64,000 nt of DNA from Amycolatopsis sp. NBRC 101858 (GTDB lineage Bacteria; Actinomycetota; Actinomycetes; Mycobacteriales; Pseudonocardiaceae). Numbering within the stretch: the stretch's first letter is position 1; every line of letters begins with the position of its first letter. Under the pieces are notes generated by a model that did no database searches, was not told the DNA's origin, and was given only the letters and a program-made list of their open reading frames with translations. The DNA lies in assembly GCF_030269325.1 (NCBI RefSeq), contig NZ_BSTD01000007.1, positions 744,001-808,000 of the forward strand, given 5' to 3'. The position numbers were made by a program, and so were the translations under genes. Shown one piece after another: positions 23,774 to 32,300 of the stretch.

Positions 23774-25162
23774 ATGCCCCCGTCCCCCACCACCACATCC
23801 CGGACTCTCCTCGGCCGGCTCGACGAGTCGGAGTTCACCGCACGGCACCTGAGGATCTACGTCACCGTCCTCTTGGGACACTTCCTGTGCGGGTTCGTGA
23901 TCAACCTGACCGGGGTGATCCTGCCGGGTGTCATCAAGACGTTCCACCTCACCAGCGAGTCGGCCGGGGTGTTCTCCTCGGCCTTGTTCGCCGGGATGCT
24001 CGTGGGCGCGGCCATCGCCGGCACCGTGTCCGATCGCTTCGGCCGGCGGGTGCCGCTGGCCATCACCCTGATGGTCTACGCGTTGTTCTCGCTGGCCGCG
24101 GTGTTCGCGCCGACGTTCGGCGCACTGGTCACGTTCCGCGCTTTGCAGGGCGTCGGCCTGGGCGCCGAAATCGCCGTGGTGCTGCCCTACATCGCCGAGT
24201 TCGTGCCCTCGCGTCACCGCGGTCCGCTCGTCACCGCCGCCACGGCAGCGTGGCTGATCGGGCTGCCGACCGCGGCCGCGGTCGGCACCGCGGTGGTGCC
24301 GGCGTTCGGCTGGCGCGCGATGTTCGTGATCGCCACCGTGCCGGTGCTCGTCGGCGTCTTCATGCTGGCGACGCTGCCGGAATCGGTCCGCTACCTGCTG
24401 CGCCGCGGCCGGCTCGAGGATGCCGCGGCGATCGTCGGGAGCTTGTGCCGAGGCTACGGAACTCCCGGGGCCACGACGCAGCACGAGGCACCCGAGTCCC
24501 CCGGCACCGTGCGCACCCTCGTCGCCCGGCACTACCTGCGCTACACCATCGCCATCTGGTTCATGGAGGTCTGCGCCGGCGCATTCCTCTACGGGCTCTC
24601 GAGCTGGCTGCCCTCGGTCCTCGAAGGCCAGGGCGTGAGCCTGCTCAAGAGCTTCGGCTACACGGCGATCATCACCGCGGCCGGGGTGGTCGGCGCGCTC
24701 CTGGCCGGGCAGCTGATCAACCGGATCGGCCGCCGTGCGGTACTCGGCTGGGCGTTCGTCCTCAGTGGAGTGTTCTGCCTGGTCTGGGGCACGACGTCCG
24801 CGACCGGCGCGGTGATTTTGCTCGGCTGCCTGGCGACCTTCTTCGGCAGCGGCTTGGCCGGCAGCACGCTCTTCGCCTACGCAAGCGAGCTCTACCCGAC
24901 CGCGAGCCGCGCGACCGGGCTCGGCTGGGCGGCGGCGTGGCAGAAGGTCGGCGGCCTCATCATGCCGGTGCTCGTCGGCTTCATCCTGGCCATGCACGCC
25001 ACGCAGTTCCTGTTCTTCCTGGTCTTCGGGATCATCTCGATCCTCGCCGGGCTCGCCGCGTTCACGGCGACCTTCGAGACCCGCGGCCGGACCGTCGAAC
25101 AGATCACCCAGGAGATCACCGGCCGGGCGGCGGAGCCGACGCCGACCATGGCGCGGTCCTGA
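23774..25162 (+). CDS. MFS transporter, aromatic-acid/metabolite:H+ symporter type
   Basis: 462 residues from ATG 23774, set by AAGGAGGTGG at 23757-23766. Twelve transmembrane helices are visible in two halves. Loop 2-3 has GTVSDRFGRRVPLA, the MFS A motif, and the helix 4 segment FRALQGVGLGAEIAVVLPYIAEF is typical of the sugar-porter/AAHS group. The equivalent loop in the second half is GQLINRIGRRAVLGW. The PESVRYLLRRGRLEDAA segment before the central loop is an AAHS-like trait. It should import an organic acid or related compound by proton symport and is the first structural gene of the island. Confidence 0.88.
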   Translation: MPPSPTTTSRTLLGRLDESEFTARHLRIYVTVLLGHFLCGFVINLTGVILPGVIKTFHLTSESAGVFSSALFAGMLVGAAIAGTVSDRFGRRVPLAITLMVYALFSLAAVFAPTFGALVTFRALQGVGLGAEIAVVLPYIAEFVPSRHRGPLVTAATAAWLIGLPTAAAVGTAVVPAFGWRAMFVIATVPVLVGVFMLATLPESVRYLLRRGRLEDAAAIVGSLCRGYGTPGATTQHEAPESPGTVRTLVARHYLRYTIAIWFMEVCAGAFLYGLSSWLPSVLEGQGVSLLKSFGYTAIITAAGVVGALLAGQLINRIGRRAVLGWAFVLSGVFCLVWGTTSATGAVILLGCLATFFGSGLAGSTLFAYASELYPTASRATGLGWAAAWQKVGGLIMPVLVGFILAMHATQFLFFLVFGIISILAGLAAFTATFETRGRTVEQITQEITGRAAEPTPTMARS

Positions 25163-25176
25163 CCGCTGGAGGAACC

Positions 25177-26349
25177 ATGACGATCGACCACGCCCCGGCA
25201 CCCGCCGGAGCGGCCTTGTCCAGTGAGGATCGCGCGGAGCTGCAGCTGCGGCATCGCAAGATCCGCGACGCGATGGCCGAGCAAGGCCTCGACGTCGTGC
25301 TCGCCTACGGCCCGGCCTGGCGGCGGGAGAACATCCGGTACTTCACCGACGTCACGCCGGCCGGCAGCGCCGCGCTCGTCGTCTTCCCGGCCGAGGGTGA
25401 CGCGGTGGCCTTCTCGACCCGGCCTTCCGACCTCGCGGCGTTCACCGCGCAGGGCTGGGTCGGCGAGGCCCGGCGGCTGGACCCGGCGAACCCGGCGGAG
25501 CTGGGCGTGGTCCTGCAGGAGCTGGGACCACGGCGCATCGGCATCGCCCACCACGAACTGGTGCCGCTCGTGCTCATGGAGACGATCCGCGCCGCGGCGC
25601 CGGCCGCCGACGTGGTGCCGGCGACGAAACTGCTCGACACGGCCCGGCTCGTGAAGAGCGAGTGGGAGCTGGCCCGGATGCGCCGCAGTGCCGTCGTGTG
25701 CGCGGCGGGCTGGGAGGCGTTCGTCGACGTGCTCGAACCGGGGCTGCCGGAGTACCGGATCGTCGCCGAGGTCGAGGCGCGGCTGAAGAACCTCGGCGCC
25801 GAGGACAACTTCATGCTCATCGCCTCGGGTCGCGACGAAGTCCGCGGCATGACCCCGCCCGGCGACCGGCTGCTCGAAGCCGGCGACATGGTGCGCACCG
25901 AGCTCACGCCCAAAATGGACGGTTACTGGCTGCAGATCTGCCGCTCCGCCGTGGTCGGCAAGGCCGACGACGGGCAGCGCAAGTCGTTCGACCTGTTCAA
26001 CGAGGCCGTCGAGGCCGGCATCTCCGTGGTGCGGCCGGGCGTCACCGCCCACGAGGTCGCGGTGGCGGAGAACGACGTGTTCCGCAAGTACGGCTACGGC
26101 GAGTACTGCACGAGCCAGTACACCCGGGTCCGCGGCCACGGGCACGGCCTGCACCTCGACGAGACACCGATCATCGAGGGCAACCACACGGTGCTGCCCG
26201 AGAACTCCGTGTTCATCATCCACCCCAACACCTACACGCCGCTGGCCGGCTACCACGTCCTCGGCGACCCGGTGCGCGTGACCGCCGACGGCTGCGAGGT
26301 GCTGATCACGACCGAACGGAAGCTGTTCGAGACAGGAGACGTGGCGTGA
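25177..26349 (+). CDS. M24/creatinase-family hydrolase with altered metal site
   Basis: 390 residues from ATG 25177 (GGAGG upstream). It has the creatinase N-terminal domain (RRENIRYFTDVTPAGSAALV) and a C-terminal pita-bread domain. The His loop RGHGHGLHLDETP is kept, but usual metal ligands differ: the Asp of the first strand is Glu (VRTELTP), the second Asp is Gln (WLQICRS), the EPG Glu is His (FIIHPNTY), and the last Glu region reads LGDPVRV. Loss of this set is known for creatinase itself, which works without metal. Ectoine hydrolase DoeA/EutD is another M24 relative found beside an ornithine-cyclodeaminase homologue. Hydrolysis of a C-N bond in a cyclic or amidine substrate is thus more likely than peptide cleavage. 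Coupled to the next gene by GTGA. Confidence 0.82.
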   Translation: MTIDHAPAPAGAALSSEDRAELQLRHRKIRDAMAEQGLDVVLAYGPAWRRENIRYFTDVTPAGSAALVVFPAEGDAVAFSTRPSDLAAFTAQGWVGEARRLDPANPAELGVVLQELGPRRIGIAHHELVPLVLMETIRAAAPAADVVPATKLLDTARLVKSEWELARMRRSAVVCAAGWEAFVDVLEPGLPEYRIVAEVEARLKNLGAEDNFMLIASGRDEVRGMTPPGDRLLEAGDMVRTELTPKMDGYWLQICRSAVVGKADDGQRKSFDLFNEAVEAGISVVRPGVTAHEVAVAENDVFRKYGYGEYCTSQYTRVRGHGHGLHLDETPIIEGNHTVLPENSVFIIHPNTYTPLAGYHVLGDPVRVTADGCEVLITTERKLFETGDVA

Positions 26350-27392
26350 AACGCGGACTGCACGTACTCGACCCCGCGGAGACCCCGGACCGGGAATGGC
26401 AGGAGCGCGTCGCGACGCTGCAGCGCGCCATGGCCGCCCGGGGCATCGACGTCGCTCTCGTCTACGCCGATGTGTCCCGCTCCGACGACCTCGCCTACCT
26501 CACCAACCTCTGCCTCTATTGGAACGAAGGCGTGCTGGCGATCCCCGCCGACGGACCCGTCACGTTCCTGACCAAGCTCTCGCTGCGGGTGCAGAACTGG
26601 ATGAAGGCCTCGTCGAAGGTCACCGAGTTCAGCGGCGGCAAGAACTTCGCCGAACTCGTCGCGAAGTACCTGGTGGACCGGGAGAACGGCACGCTCGGCC
26701 TGGTCGACGCCGCGCTGTGGCCCGCCGACGTGGCCGGCGAAATCGTCACCGCCGTGCCGGGCTGGGAGGTCCGCCGCCTCGACGACCTGGTGCGCGAGCA
26801 GCGGCTCATTCCCTCGGCGGCCGAAACTGAGCTGCTGCGCGCGGCCGGCCGGATCCTGGACGACGCCGCCGCGAAGGCGACAATCGAGAGCAGCACCGCC
26901 GGCAGCCGCGTCGAGACCGTCGAACGGGCACTGCGCGGTGGCGGGTTCCTCGACCTGTACCCGAATTCGCTGTCCACTTCGGACGGTGTGACGTCCTTCG
27001 GCGTCACCGGCCAGTACCGCATGCACTGGGTGCATTCGAGCCGCGTGCTCGGCGACGGTGACGGCTGGCCGAGCGACCTGAGGAAAGCGCTTGCGGCGGC
27101 GATCGCCGCGGTAAGAACCGGCGCGACCGTCGGCTCCCTCGCCGAGGCCGCCGCACCCGCGCTGACGAAGCTGCCGGACGGCGCCGAAGCCGAAGTCCGC
27201 TGGGTCAACCAGGCCGACCTTTCCACCGGCGGCGAGTTCCGCACCCAGGACCCCGCCGCGGTACTGGCCGACGGCGAAGCGGGCGCGGTGTCCGTCGAGG
27301 TCGCGTTCGCCGACGGCGGCAACGCGGCCGTGGCCGAGACCGTGCGTGTCACCGAGGGCGAACCCGAACACCTGACAGGAGCACAGCGGTGA
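26346..27392 (+). CDS. Diverged M24/creatinase-like protein
   Basis: 348 residues from GTG 26346 (GTGA overlap with the preceding hydrolase). The N-terminal creatinase domain is recognisable (MAARGIDVALVYADVSRSDDLAYLTNLCLYW, given here only as the region near residues 20-50). The pita-bread half is shortened and has lost the histidine loop and every acidic ligand; only strands and TSFGVTGQYRMHWVHSSRVL hint at the fold. It may be a non-catalytic partner of the preceding enzyme, or an enzyme with another chemistry. The tight coupling supports a heteromeric complex, as inference. Confidence 0.7.
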   Translation: MKRGLHVLDPAETPDREWQERVATLQRAMAARGIDVALVYADVSRSDDLAYLTNLCLYWNEGVLAIPADGPVTFLTKLSLRVQNWMKASSKVTEFSGGKNFAELVAKYLVDRENGTLGLVDAALWPADVAGEIVTAVPGWEVRRLDDLVREQRLIPSAAETELLRAAGRILDDAAAKATIESSTAGSRVETVERALRGGGFLDLYPNSLSTSDGVTSFGVTGQYRMHWVHSSRVLGDGDGWPSDLRKALAAAIAAVRTGATVGSLAEAAAPALTKLPDGAEAEVRWVNQADLSTGGEFRTQDPAAVLADGEAGAVSVEVAFADGGNAAVAETVRVTEGEPEHLTGAQR

Positions 27393-28468
27393 GGATCCTT
27401 TCCAACGGCGACATCGAGCAGGTGCTCACCGCCGGCGAGACGCTCGACGCGCTGGAGACGGCGTACAAAGAACTCAACGCCGGCCAGGGCGCCAACCGGC
27501 CGCGCAACCACACGTACTTCCCGGTCGAGGACAGCCGCCACCCCGGCTTCCGCTTCCGGTTCAAGTCCCAGGAAGGCGGCACCGTCTCCAGCGGCGTGTG
27601 GGCGCTGCGGATCACCTCCGACATCGCCGGCGTCGAGACGCTGCCCAGCGGCGTGCAGCGGCGGCGGCTCATCCCCGCCGCGCCCGGCGGCCGGTACGTC
27701 GGGCTCGTCACGCTCTACAGCCTGACCACGCTCGAACCCCTGGCGATCATGCACGACAGCTTCATCCAGAAGATGCGCGTCGGCGCCACCTCGGCCCTCG
27801 GCATCCGGGAACTGTCCAATCCGGACGCAACCGTCGCCGGGATGTTCGGCTCCGGCTGGCAGGCCGAGGCGCACCTCGAATGCCTGCTGATGGTGCGCCC
27901 GAGCATCGAAGAGGTGCGCGTCTACAGCCCGACGCCCGAGCACCGCGAGCACTTCGCGAAGGTGTGGAGCGAGAAGACCGGGCGCAAGATCGTGGCCGTG
28001 GATGAGCGGCGTGACGCCGTGGCCGGCTGCCAGATCGTCACCTGCGCCACCGCGGCCATGGAGGCCTGCTTCGACGGCGCCTGGCTCGAACCGGGCACGC
28101 ACGTCACGGCGATCACCTCACCGGACGGCACGGCCACCCGGCGCGAGCTGGACGACACGACGTTCGACCGCGCCGACCGCATCACCGTGCTCTCGCGCGA
28201 GCAGGTGCACCACGACAAGCAGTACGACATCCTCGGGCCCGTCGAGCGCGGCCTGAAGTCGTGGGACGACATCCGCGAGCTGGGCGACCTGCTGCTGGGC
28301 GAGGCCCCGGGCCGCACGAGCCCGGACGACATCACCGTGTTCGCCAACAACACCGGCATGGGCGTGCAGTTCGCGGCCGTCTGCGCGCGGGCTCTGGCGC
28401 TGGCCGAGCAGCGCGACCTCGGGCACACGGTGCCCACCGAATGGTTCCTGGAGGAGACCAGCCCCTGA
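27389..28468 (+). CDS. Ornithine cyclodeaminase/mu-crystallin family protein
   Basis: 359 residues from GTG 27389 in a GTGA overlap. The dinucleotide-binding motif GMFGSGWQAEAHLECLL and the preceding MRVGATSALGIRELS are diagnostic for the OCD/mu-crystallin family. Members include ornithine cyclodeaminase, ketimine and pyrroline-carboxylate reductases, SbnB-type dehydrogenases that cleave or form N-linked di-acids, and EutC of ectoine use. Here it follows two M24-like genes and precedes aconitase-like genes. A role in oxidative or reductive handling of an imino or secondary-amine intermediate is reasonable. Substrate unknown. Confidence 0.85.
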   Translation: MRILSNGDIEQVLTAGETLDALETAYKELNAGQGANRPRNHTYFPVEDSRHPGFRFRFKSQEGGTVSSGVWALRITSDIAGVETLPSGVQRRRLIPAAPGGRYVGLVTLYSLTTLEPLAIMHDSFIQKMRVGATSALGIRELSNPDATVAGMFGSGWQAEAHLECLLMVRPSIEEVRVYSPTPEHREHFAKVWSEKTGRKIVAVDERRDAVAGCQIVTCATAAMEACFDGAWLEPGTHVTAITSPDGTATRRELDDTTFDRADRITVLSREQVHHDKQYDILGPVERGLKSWDDIRELGDLLLGEAPGRTSPDDITVFANNTGMGVQFAAVCARALALAEQRDLGHTVPTEWFLEETSP

Positions 28469-28494
28469 CCGGAACTTCGAACGGAGACTCACCC

Positions 28495-29004
28495 ATGGGC
28501 AGTGCACACCGCGTCGGGGGCAAGGTCATCACCTTCGGCGAAAACGTGAACACCGACGTCATCATCCCCGGCCGCTACCTCGTGAGCATCGACCCGGCGG
28601 AGCTCGCCGAGCACGCCTTCGAGCCGCTGGGCCCGGAGACGCAGGCGCGGCTGCGGGCGAGCGACGTCGTGGTCGCGGGCCGCAACTTCGGCTGCGGCAG
28701 CGCGCGGGAGCAGGCCGCCACGTGCTTGCTCGGCGCCGGGATCAAGGCCGTGGTCGCGGCCTCCTTCTCCCGCGTCTTCTTCCGCAACGCCATCAACACC
28801 GGGCTCGTCGCGGTCGAGTCGCCCGCCGCGGCGGAAGCGGCCGTCGACGGCGGCGAGATGTGGGTCGACTACGACGCGGGAACGGTCGAAACGGGCGGGC
28901 AGACCTTCCCCTTCAGCCCGTACCCGCAGGTGCTGCGGGAGATCATGGCCGACGGCGGCCTGATCCCGCACCTGATGGCGAGCTTCGCGGGAGGAAACCA
29001 GTGA
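28495..29004 (+). CDS. Aconitase-superfamily small subunit 1 (LeuD/DmdB-like)
   Basis: 169 residues from ATG 28495. The swivel domain carries NTDVIIPGRYL near residues 20-30 (substrate-specificity loop) and NFGCGSAREQAA near residues 63-74, with the active-site Ser/Arg loop nearly canonical (GSSRE is GSARE). The following SFSRVFFRNAINTGL is typical for LeuD-type proteins. It pairs with the large subunit that starts at 29001 in a GTGA overlap. Family reactions are hydration/dehydration of isopropylmalate, homoaconitate, citraconate or dimethylmalate. True leucine synthesis is unlikely in this context. Confidence 0.88.
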   Translation: MGSAHRVGGKVITFGENVNTDVIIPGRYLVSIDPAELAEHAFEPLGPETQARLRASDVVVAGRNFGCGSAREQAATCLLGAGIKAVVAASFSRVFFRNAINTGLVAVESPAAAEAAVDGGEMWVDYDAGTVETGGQTFPFSPYPQVLREIMADGGLIPHLMASFAGGNQ

Positions 29005-30281
29005 CGGCCAAGACCTTCGCGCAGAAGGCGATCGAACGCGCGTCCGGGGTCGCCGGCCTCGTGCCGGGACAGATCGTCGACGCGTTCCCCGACCTGTACA
29101 TGAGCCACACCGCGAGCTGGCGCTGCATCCGCACGCTGGAGAAGATGGGCGTCGAGCGGCTCTACGACGTCGACCGCGTCGCCATGGTGATGGACCACCT
29201 CTCCCCCGCCATGAACGCGAAGACCGCCGGGGACCACGCGTTGTGCCGCGAGTTCGCGAAGAAAATGGGCGTGCGGAACTTCTTCGACGTCAACAGCGGG
29301 ATCGCGCACATCGTGCTCATGGAGCACGGCCTCGTGCGGCCCGGGCAGTTCATCATCGGCACCGACTCGCACTCCACGATCTACGGCGCGCTGGGTGCGT
29401 TCGGCACCGGTGTCGGGTTCAGCGAGATCACCGCCGCGTGGGTCACCGGGAAGCTGTGGGTCAAGGTGCCCGAGTCGGTGCGGATCGTGGTCGAGGGCGA
29501 CCTCGCCCCGGGCGTCTACGCCAAGGACGTCATGCTCAAGCTCATCGGCGACCTCGGCGCCGACGGGCTCACGTACGAGTCGGCCGAGTTCTCCGGCTCC
29601 TACGTCGAGGGCATGTCCGTGTCCGAACGCATGACGTTCTGCAACCTGGCCATGGAGATGGGTGCGAAGAACGCCTTCGTGGCGCCGGACGACACGACGC
29701 TCGCCTACCTCGACGAGGCCGGTGTGCCGCGCGACGAGCTGGACATCCTGCTGCCCGACGAGGGCGCGACCTACCGGGCCACCGTGCGGCTCGACGGGCC
29801 TGCACTCACCCCGCAGATCGCGGTGCCGCACACGGTCGACAACGTGGTCGGCGTCGGCGACGTCGCCGGCACGAAGCTCGACCAGGTCTTCATCGGCTCG
29901 TGCGCCAACGCCAAGTACGACGACCTCGTGATCGCGGCCGACGTGCTCGCCGGTCACCGCGTGGCCCCGGGCCTGCGGCTCATCGTCACGCCCGCGTCGG
30001 CGAAGATCATGACCCAGGCATCCGACAGTGGCGTGCTCACGAAGCTGATCCAGGCCGGGGCGATGATCACCAACCCGGGCTGCGGGGCGTGCGCCGGCAA
30101 CGGCGGCGCGATGGCCGACGGCGAGGTCACGCTGTCGACCGCCAACCGCAACTTCCAGGGCCGCATGGGCAGCTACGACTCGAAGATCTTCCTGTCCAGC
30201 CCGGCCACGGCCGCGGCCTCGGCCATCCGCGGGGTCATCACCGACCCGCGTGAGATCGTAGCGACGGCGGTGGTTGCGTGA
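29001..30281 (+). CDS. Aconitase-superfamily large subunit 1 with complete [4Fe-4S] ligands
   Basis: 426 residues from GTG 29001 (GAGGAA upstream, GTGA overlap). The three cluster cysteines are present: GSCANAKYDD (one) and NPGCGACAGNGG (two). GTDSHSTIYGALGAFGTGVG matches the conserved DSH loop. Length and motifs match the archaeal/bacterial LeuC2/homoaconitase group, which also includes 2,3-dimethylmalate dehydratase of nicotinate breakdown. With small subunit 1 it should hydrate or isomerise a branched or extended malate-like acid. It is followed in a GTGA overlap by a second large subunit that lacks these cysteines. Confidence 0.9.
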   Translation: MTAKTFAQKAIERASGVAGLVPGQIVDAFPDLYMSHTASWRCIRTLEKMGVERLYDVDRVAMVMDHLSPAMNAKTAGDHALCREFAKKMGVRNFFDVNSGIAHIVLMEHGLVRPGQFIIGTDSHSTIYGALGAFGTGVGFSEITAAWVTGKLWVKVPESVRIVVEGDLAPGVYAKDVMLKLIGDLGADGLTYESAEFSGSYVEGMSVSERMTFCNLAMEMGAKNAFVAPDDTTLAYLDEAGVPRDELDILLPDEGATYRATVRLDGPALTPQIAVPHTVDNVVGVGDVAGTKLDQVFIGSCANAKYDDLVIAADVLAGHRVAPGLRLIVTPASAKIMTQASDSGVLTKLIQAGAMITNPGCGACAGNGGAMADGEVTLSTANRNFQGRMGSYDSKIFLSSPATAAASAIRGVITDPREIVATAVVA

Positions 30282-31534
30282 ACCTCGTCGAAAAGATCCT
30301 CGCCCGGGCGAGCGGGCGCGAGGCGGTGGAGCCCGGCGAGATCGTCGTCGCGAAGGTCGACCGGCTGATCATGCACGACCTGTCCGGGTACCTGACCTCG
30401 CAGGTGTACGAGAAGCGCGTCAACACGCCCATCCCGGACCCCGAACGGGTCGTGATGGTGTTCGACCACCACTTCGCCCCGCCCACCGAACAGCAGGCCG
30501 ACGTGCTGCGGCACAACCGGCAGTGGGCGCGCAAGCACGGCTTGACGTCGTACGACTGCGGCAACGGCAACCTGCACCACGCGGTCGTCCGCAACGGGCA
30601 CATCAAGCCGGGGATGATCGTGGTCGGGTCCGACAGCCACACGCCCGTGCACGGAACGCTCGGCGTGCTCGCCGTGGCGCTGGGCAACGACTCGCACGCC
30701 GGCACCGTGCTGCCGTACGGGAAAGCGTGGTTCAAGGTGCCGGAGACCACGCGCGTGCACCTCGAAGGCACGCCGCAGCCGGGCGTTACTCCTCGAGACG
30801 TCGCGTTGTGGCTGGTCGGCCGGATCGGCGAGGGCGAGCTGAACTACCGGGCCGTCGAGTTCGGCGGGCCGTACGTGCGCGGACTGTCCTTTTGGGACCG
30901 CTGGCTGTTCCCGTTGCTGTGCGTGGACCTCGGGGCGAAGTGCAGCTTCGTCGAGCCGGACGAGGTGACCGAGGCGTTCGTGCGGACGCTGCCCGGCGAC
31001 GGGCCGGACCTGCTGGTGCGCGGCGACGGCGGGGAGGCGGCGCAGGTGCTGCGCTTCGACGTCGGCGAGGTCGGCGTGCAGGTCGCGTGCCCGCCGACCG
31101 TCGGCAACGTCAAGCCGGTCGGCGAGGTCGCCGGCACGCCCGTCCAGTACGCCGAACTGGGCGGCCACGGCGGCGGCCGGCTCGAAGACTTCCGTGCGGC
31201 GGCGGAAGTCCTGGCCGGGCACCGGGTGCACCCGGACGTGCGGTTCCACCTGGTGCCCTCCAGCCGCGAGGTGTTCGCCGAGGCGACGCGGGAAGGGCTC
31301 GTGCTCGCCTTGCACGAGGCGGGCGCGCTGTGGTTCCCGCCCAGCACCGGTTCGAACCAGGCCTACAACATGGGCGCGCTGGCGTCGGACGAGGCGATGA
31401 TCTCGACGCACGCGCGCAACTTCCCCGGCCGCAACGGCAGCCCCGACGCGTCGATGTACCTCGCGTCGTCGGAAACCGTTGCCGCATCTGCCGTCGCGGG
31501 GGTCATCGCGAGCCGTGAAGGAGGGAACGCGTGA
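30278..31534 (+). CDS. Aconitase-superfamily large subunit 2 lacking all Fe-S cysteines
   Basis: 418 residues from GTG 30278 (GTGA). It aligns with LeuC-type large subunits over its length (VVGSDSHTPVHGTLGVLAVA, RLEDFRAAAEVLAGHRVHPD, RNGSPDASMYLASSETVAAS), yet the cluster sites are gone. The GSCxN position reads LGGHGGGRLEDF, and the PGCxxC position reads PPSTGSNQAYNMGALAS. The G.G.SE stretch after the DSH loop is also changed (LGNDSHAGTV). So no [4Fe-4S] cluster can form in the normal way. The frame is intact with normal codon use, so selection appears to hold it. It may be a metal-independent or differently metallated enzyme, or a structural partner of the canonical pair. Confidence 0.88.
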   Translation: MNLVEKILARASGREAVEPGEIVVAKVDRLIMHDLSGYLTSQVYEKRVNTPIPDPERVVMVFDHHFAPPTEQQADVLRHNRQWARKHGLTSYDCGNGNLHHAVVRNGHIKPGMIVVGSDSHTPVHGTLGVLAVALGNDSHAGTVLPYGKAWFKVPETTRVHLEGTPQPGVTPRDVALWLVGRIGEGELNYRAVEFGGPYVRGLSFWDRWLFPLLCVDLGAKCSFVEPDEVTEAFVRTLPGDGPDLLVRGDGGEAAQVLRFDVGEVGVQVACPPTVGNVKPVGEVAGTPVQYAELGGHGGGRLEDFRAAAEVLAGHRVHPDVRFHLVPSSREVFAEATREGLVLALHEAGALWFPPSTGSNQAYNMGALASDEAMISTHARNFPGRNGSPDASMYLASSETVAASAVAGVIASREGGNA

Positions 31535-32028
31535 AGTTCGAGGGCCGCTGCTGGCGGTTCGGGGACAACATCCCGACCGACCGGCTCGTGAAGACCCAGT
31601 ACGTGTTCGAGCCGATGGAAGTCCTGGTGCAGCACGTGCTCGAAGACCTCAACCCGGAGTTCCCGAAGCAGGTGCGGCCCGGGGACATCGTGTTCGCCGG
31701 CAAGCACTTCGGGCAGTCCTCGGGCCGCGCCATCGCGACGAAGGCGTTGCAGGCCACGGGAATCGGGTGCGTGGTCGCGGAGACGTTCGCCCGGACGTTC
31801 TACCGCAACTGCTTCGAGGTCGGCCTGCCGGCGCTCGAGGTCGGACTGAACCCCGGCTTCGCGGCCGACGGCGACCGCGTGCGCGTGGACCTCACCACCG
31901 GCGAGTTCACCAACCTGACCACGCGGACGACGATCCGCGGCGCCGCGGCCGACCCGTTCCTCGTCGACATGCTCGAAGCGGGCGGGCTGATCAGCCTCGC
32001 GAAGAAGCGGCCGGAGGTGTTCCGCTAG
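31531..32028 (+). CDS. Aconitase-superfamily small subunit 2 with altered active loop
   Basis: 165 residues from GTG 31531 in a GTGA overlap with large subunit 2. The swivel fold is recognisable (FGDNIPTDRLVKTQYVF, ETFARTFYRNCFEVGLPALE). The usual active loop GSSRE is replaced: KHFGQSSGRAIATKAL, with the Glu lost and the Ser-Arg spacing changed. The specificity loop is also longer and unlike that of subunit 1. Both members of pair 2 are therefore changed at the same catalytic centre, which suggests they co-evolved as a unit. Last gene before a strong hairpin. Confidence 0.85.
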   Translation: MKFEGRCWRFGDNIPTDRLVKTQYVFEPMEVLVQHVLEDLNPEFPKQVRPGDIVFAGKHFGQSSGRAIATKALQATGIGCVVAETFARTFYRNCFEVGLPALEVGLNPGFAADGDRVRVDLTTGEFTNLTTRTTIRGAAADPFLVDMLEAGGLISLAKKRPEVFR

Positions 32029-32037
32029 GACGGACGT

Positions 32038-32095
32038 GCACGGCGAAACCCCCTGGCGGACAAGGACTTGAAAGCCGCCGGGGATTTCGTCGTGC
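32038..32095 (+). terminator. Long imperfect hairpin after the aconitase-like genes
   Basis: Arms 32038-32059 and 32075-32095 (gcacggcgaaacccc...ggcgg against ccgcc...gggatttcgtcgtgc) pair over about 20 positions with few mismatches, around a 15-base loop. It begins 10 bases after the stop at 32028. It separates the first half of the island from the ABC/Hyu half, which probably has its own promoter in 32100-32300, where TTGACG at 32143 is a possible -35. Confidence 0.65.
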
Positions 32096-32300
32096 CCGCG
32101 TCTGGGCACCGGGAACCGGCCGAAATGAGGTTTCTCAACTTCTTGACGCGCGTCGCGAATCGGAGTCACACTGACCGGAGCACACTGAGGTGCACCCCCT
32201 GACACTCCTCATGGTCGACACCTCGCCCGACTTCGAACCGGCGCGCAGTTCTCTCCCCCGCGTCCCGGTCTCCCTCCGGACACAATCGAGGTTCCCCACC

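Noticed and set aside
28495..32028. Leucine biosynthesis leuCD
   Set aside because: Two pairs in a catabolic operon, no leuA/leuB, and pair 2 lacks cluster cysteines; aconitase-superfamily enzymes of a degradation route fit better.
32060..32300. Riboswitch (for example a TPP-type switch) ahead of the NMT1-like binding protein
   Set aside because: I could not find the conserved riboswitch core sequences; only a hairpin terminator and a weak promoter are visible.
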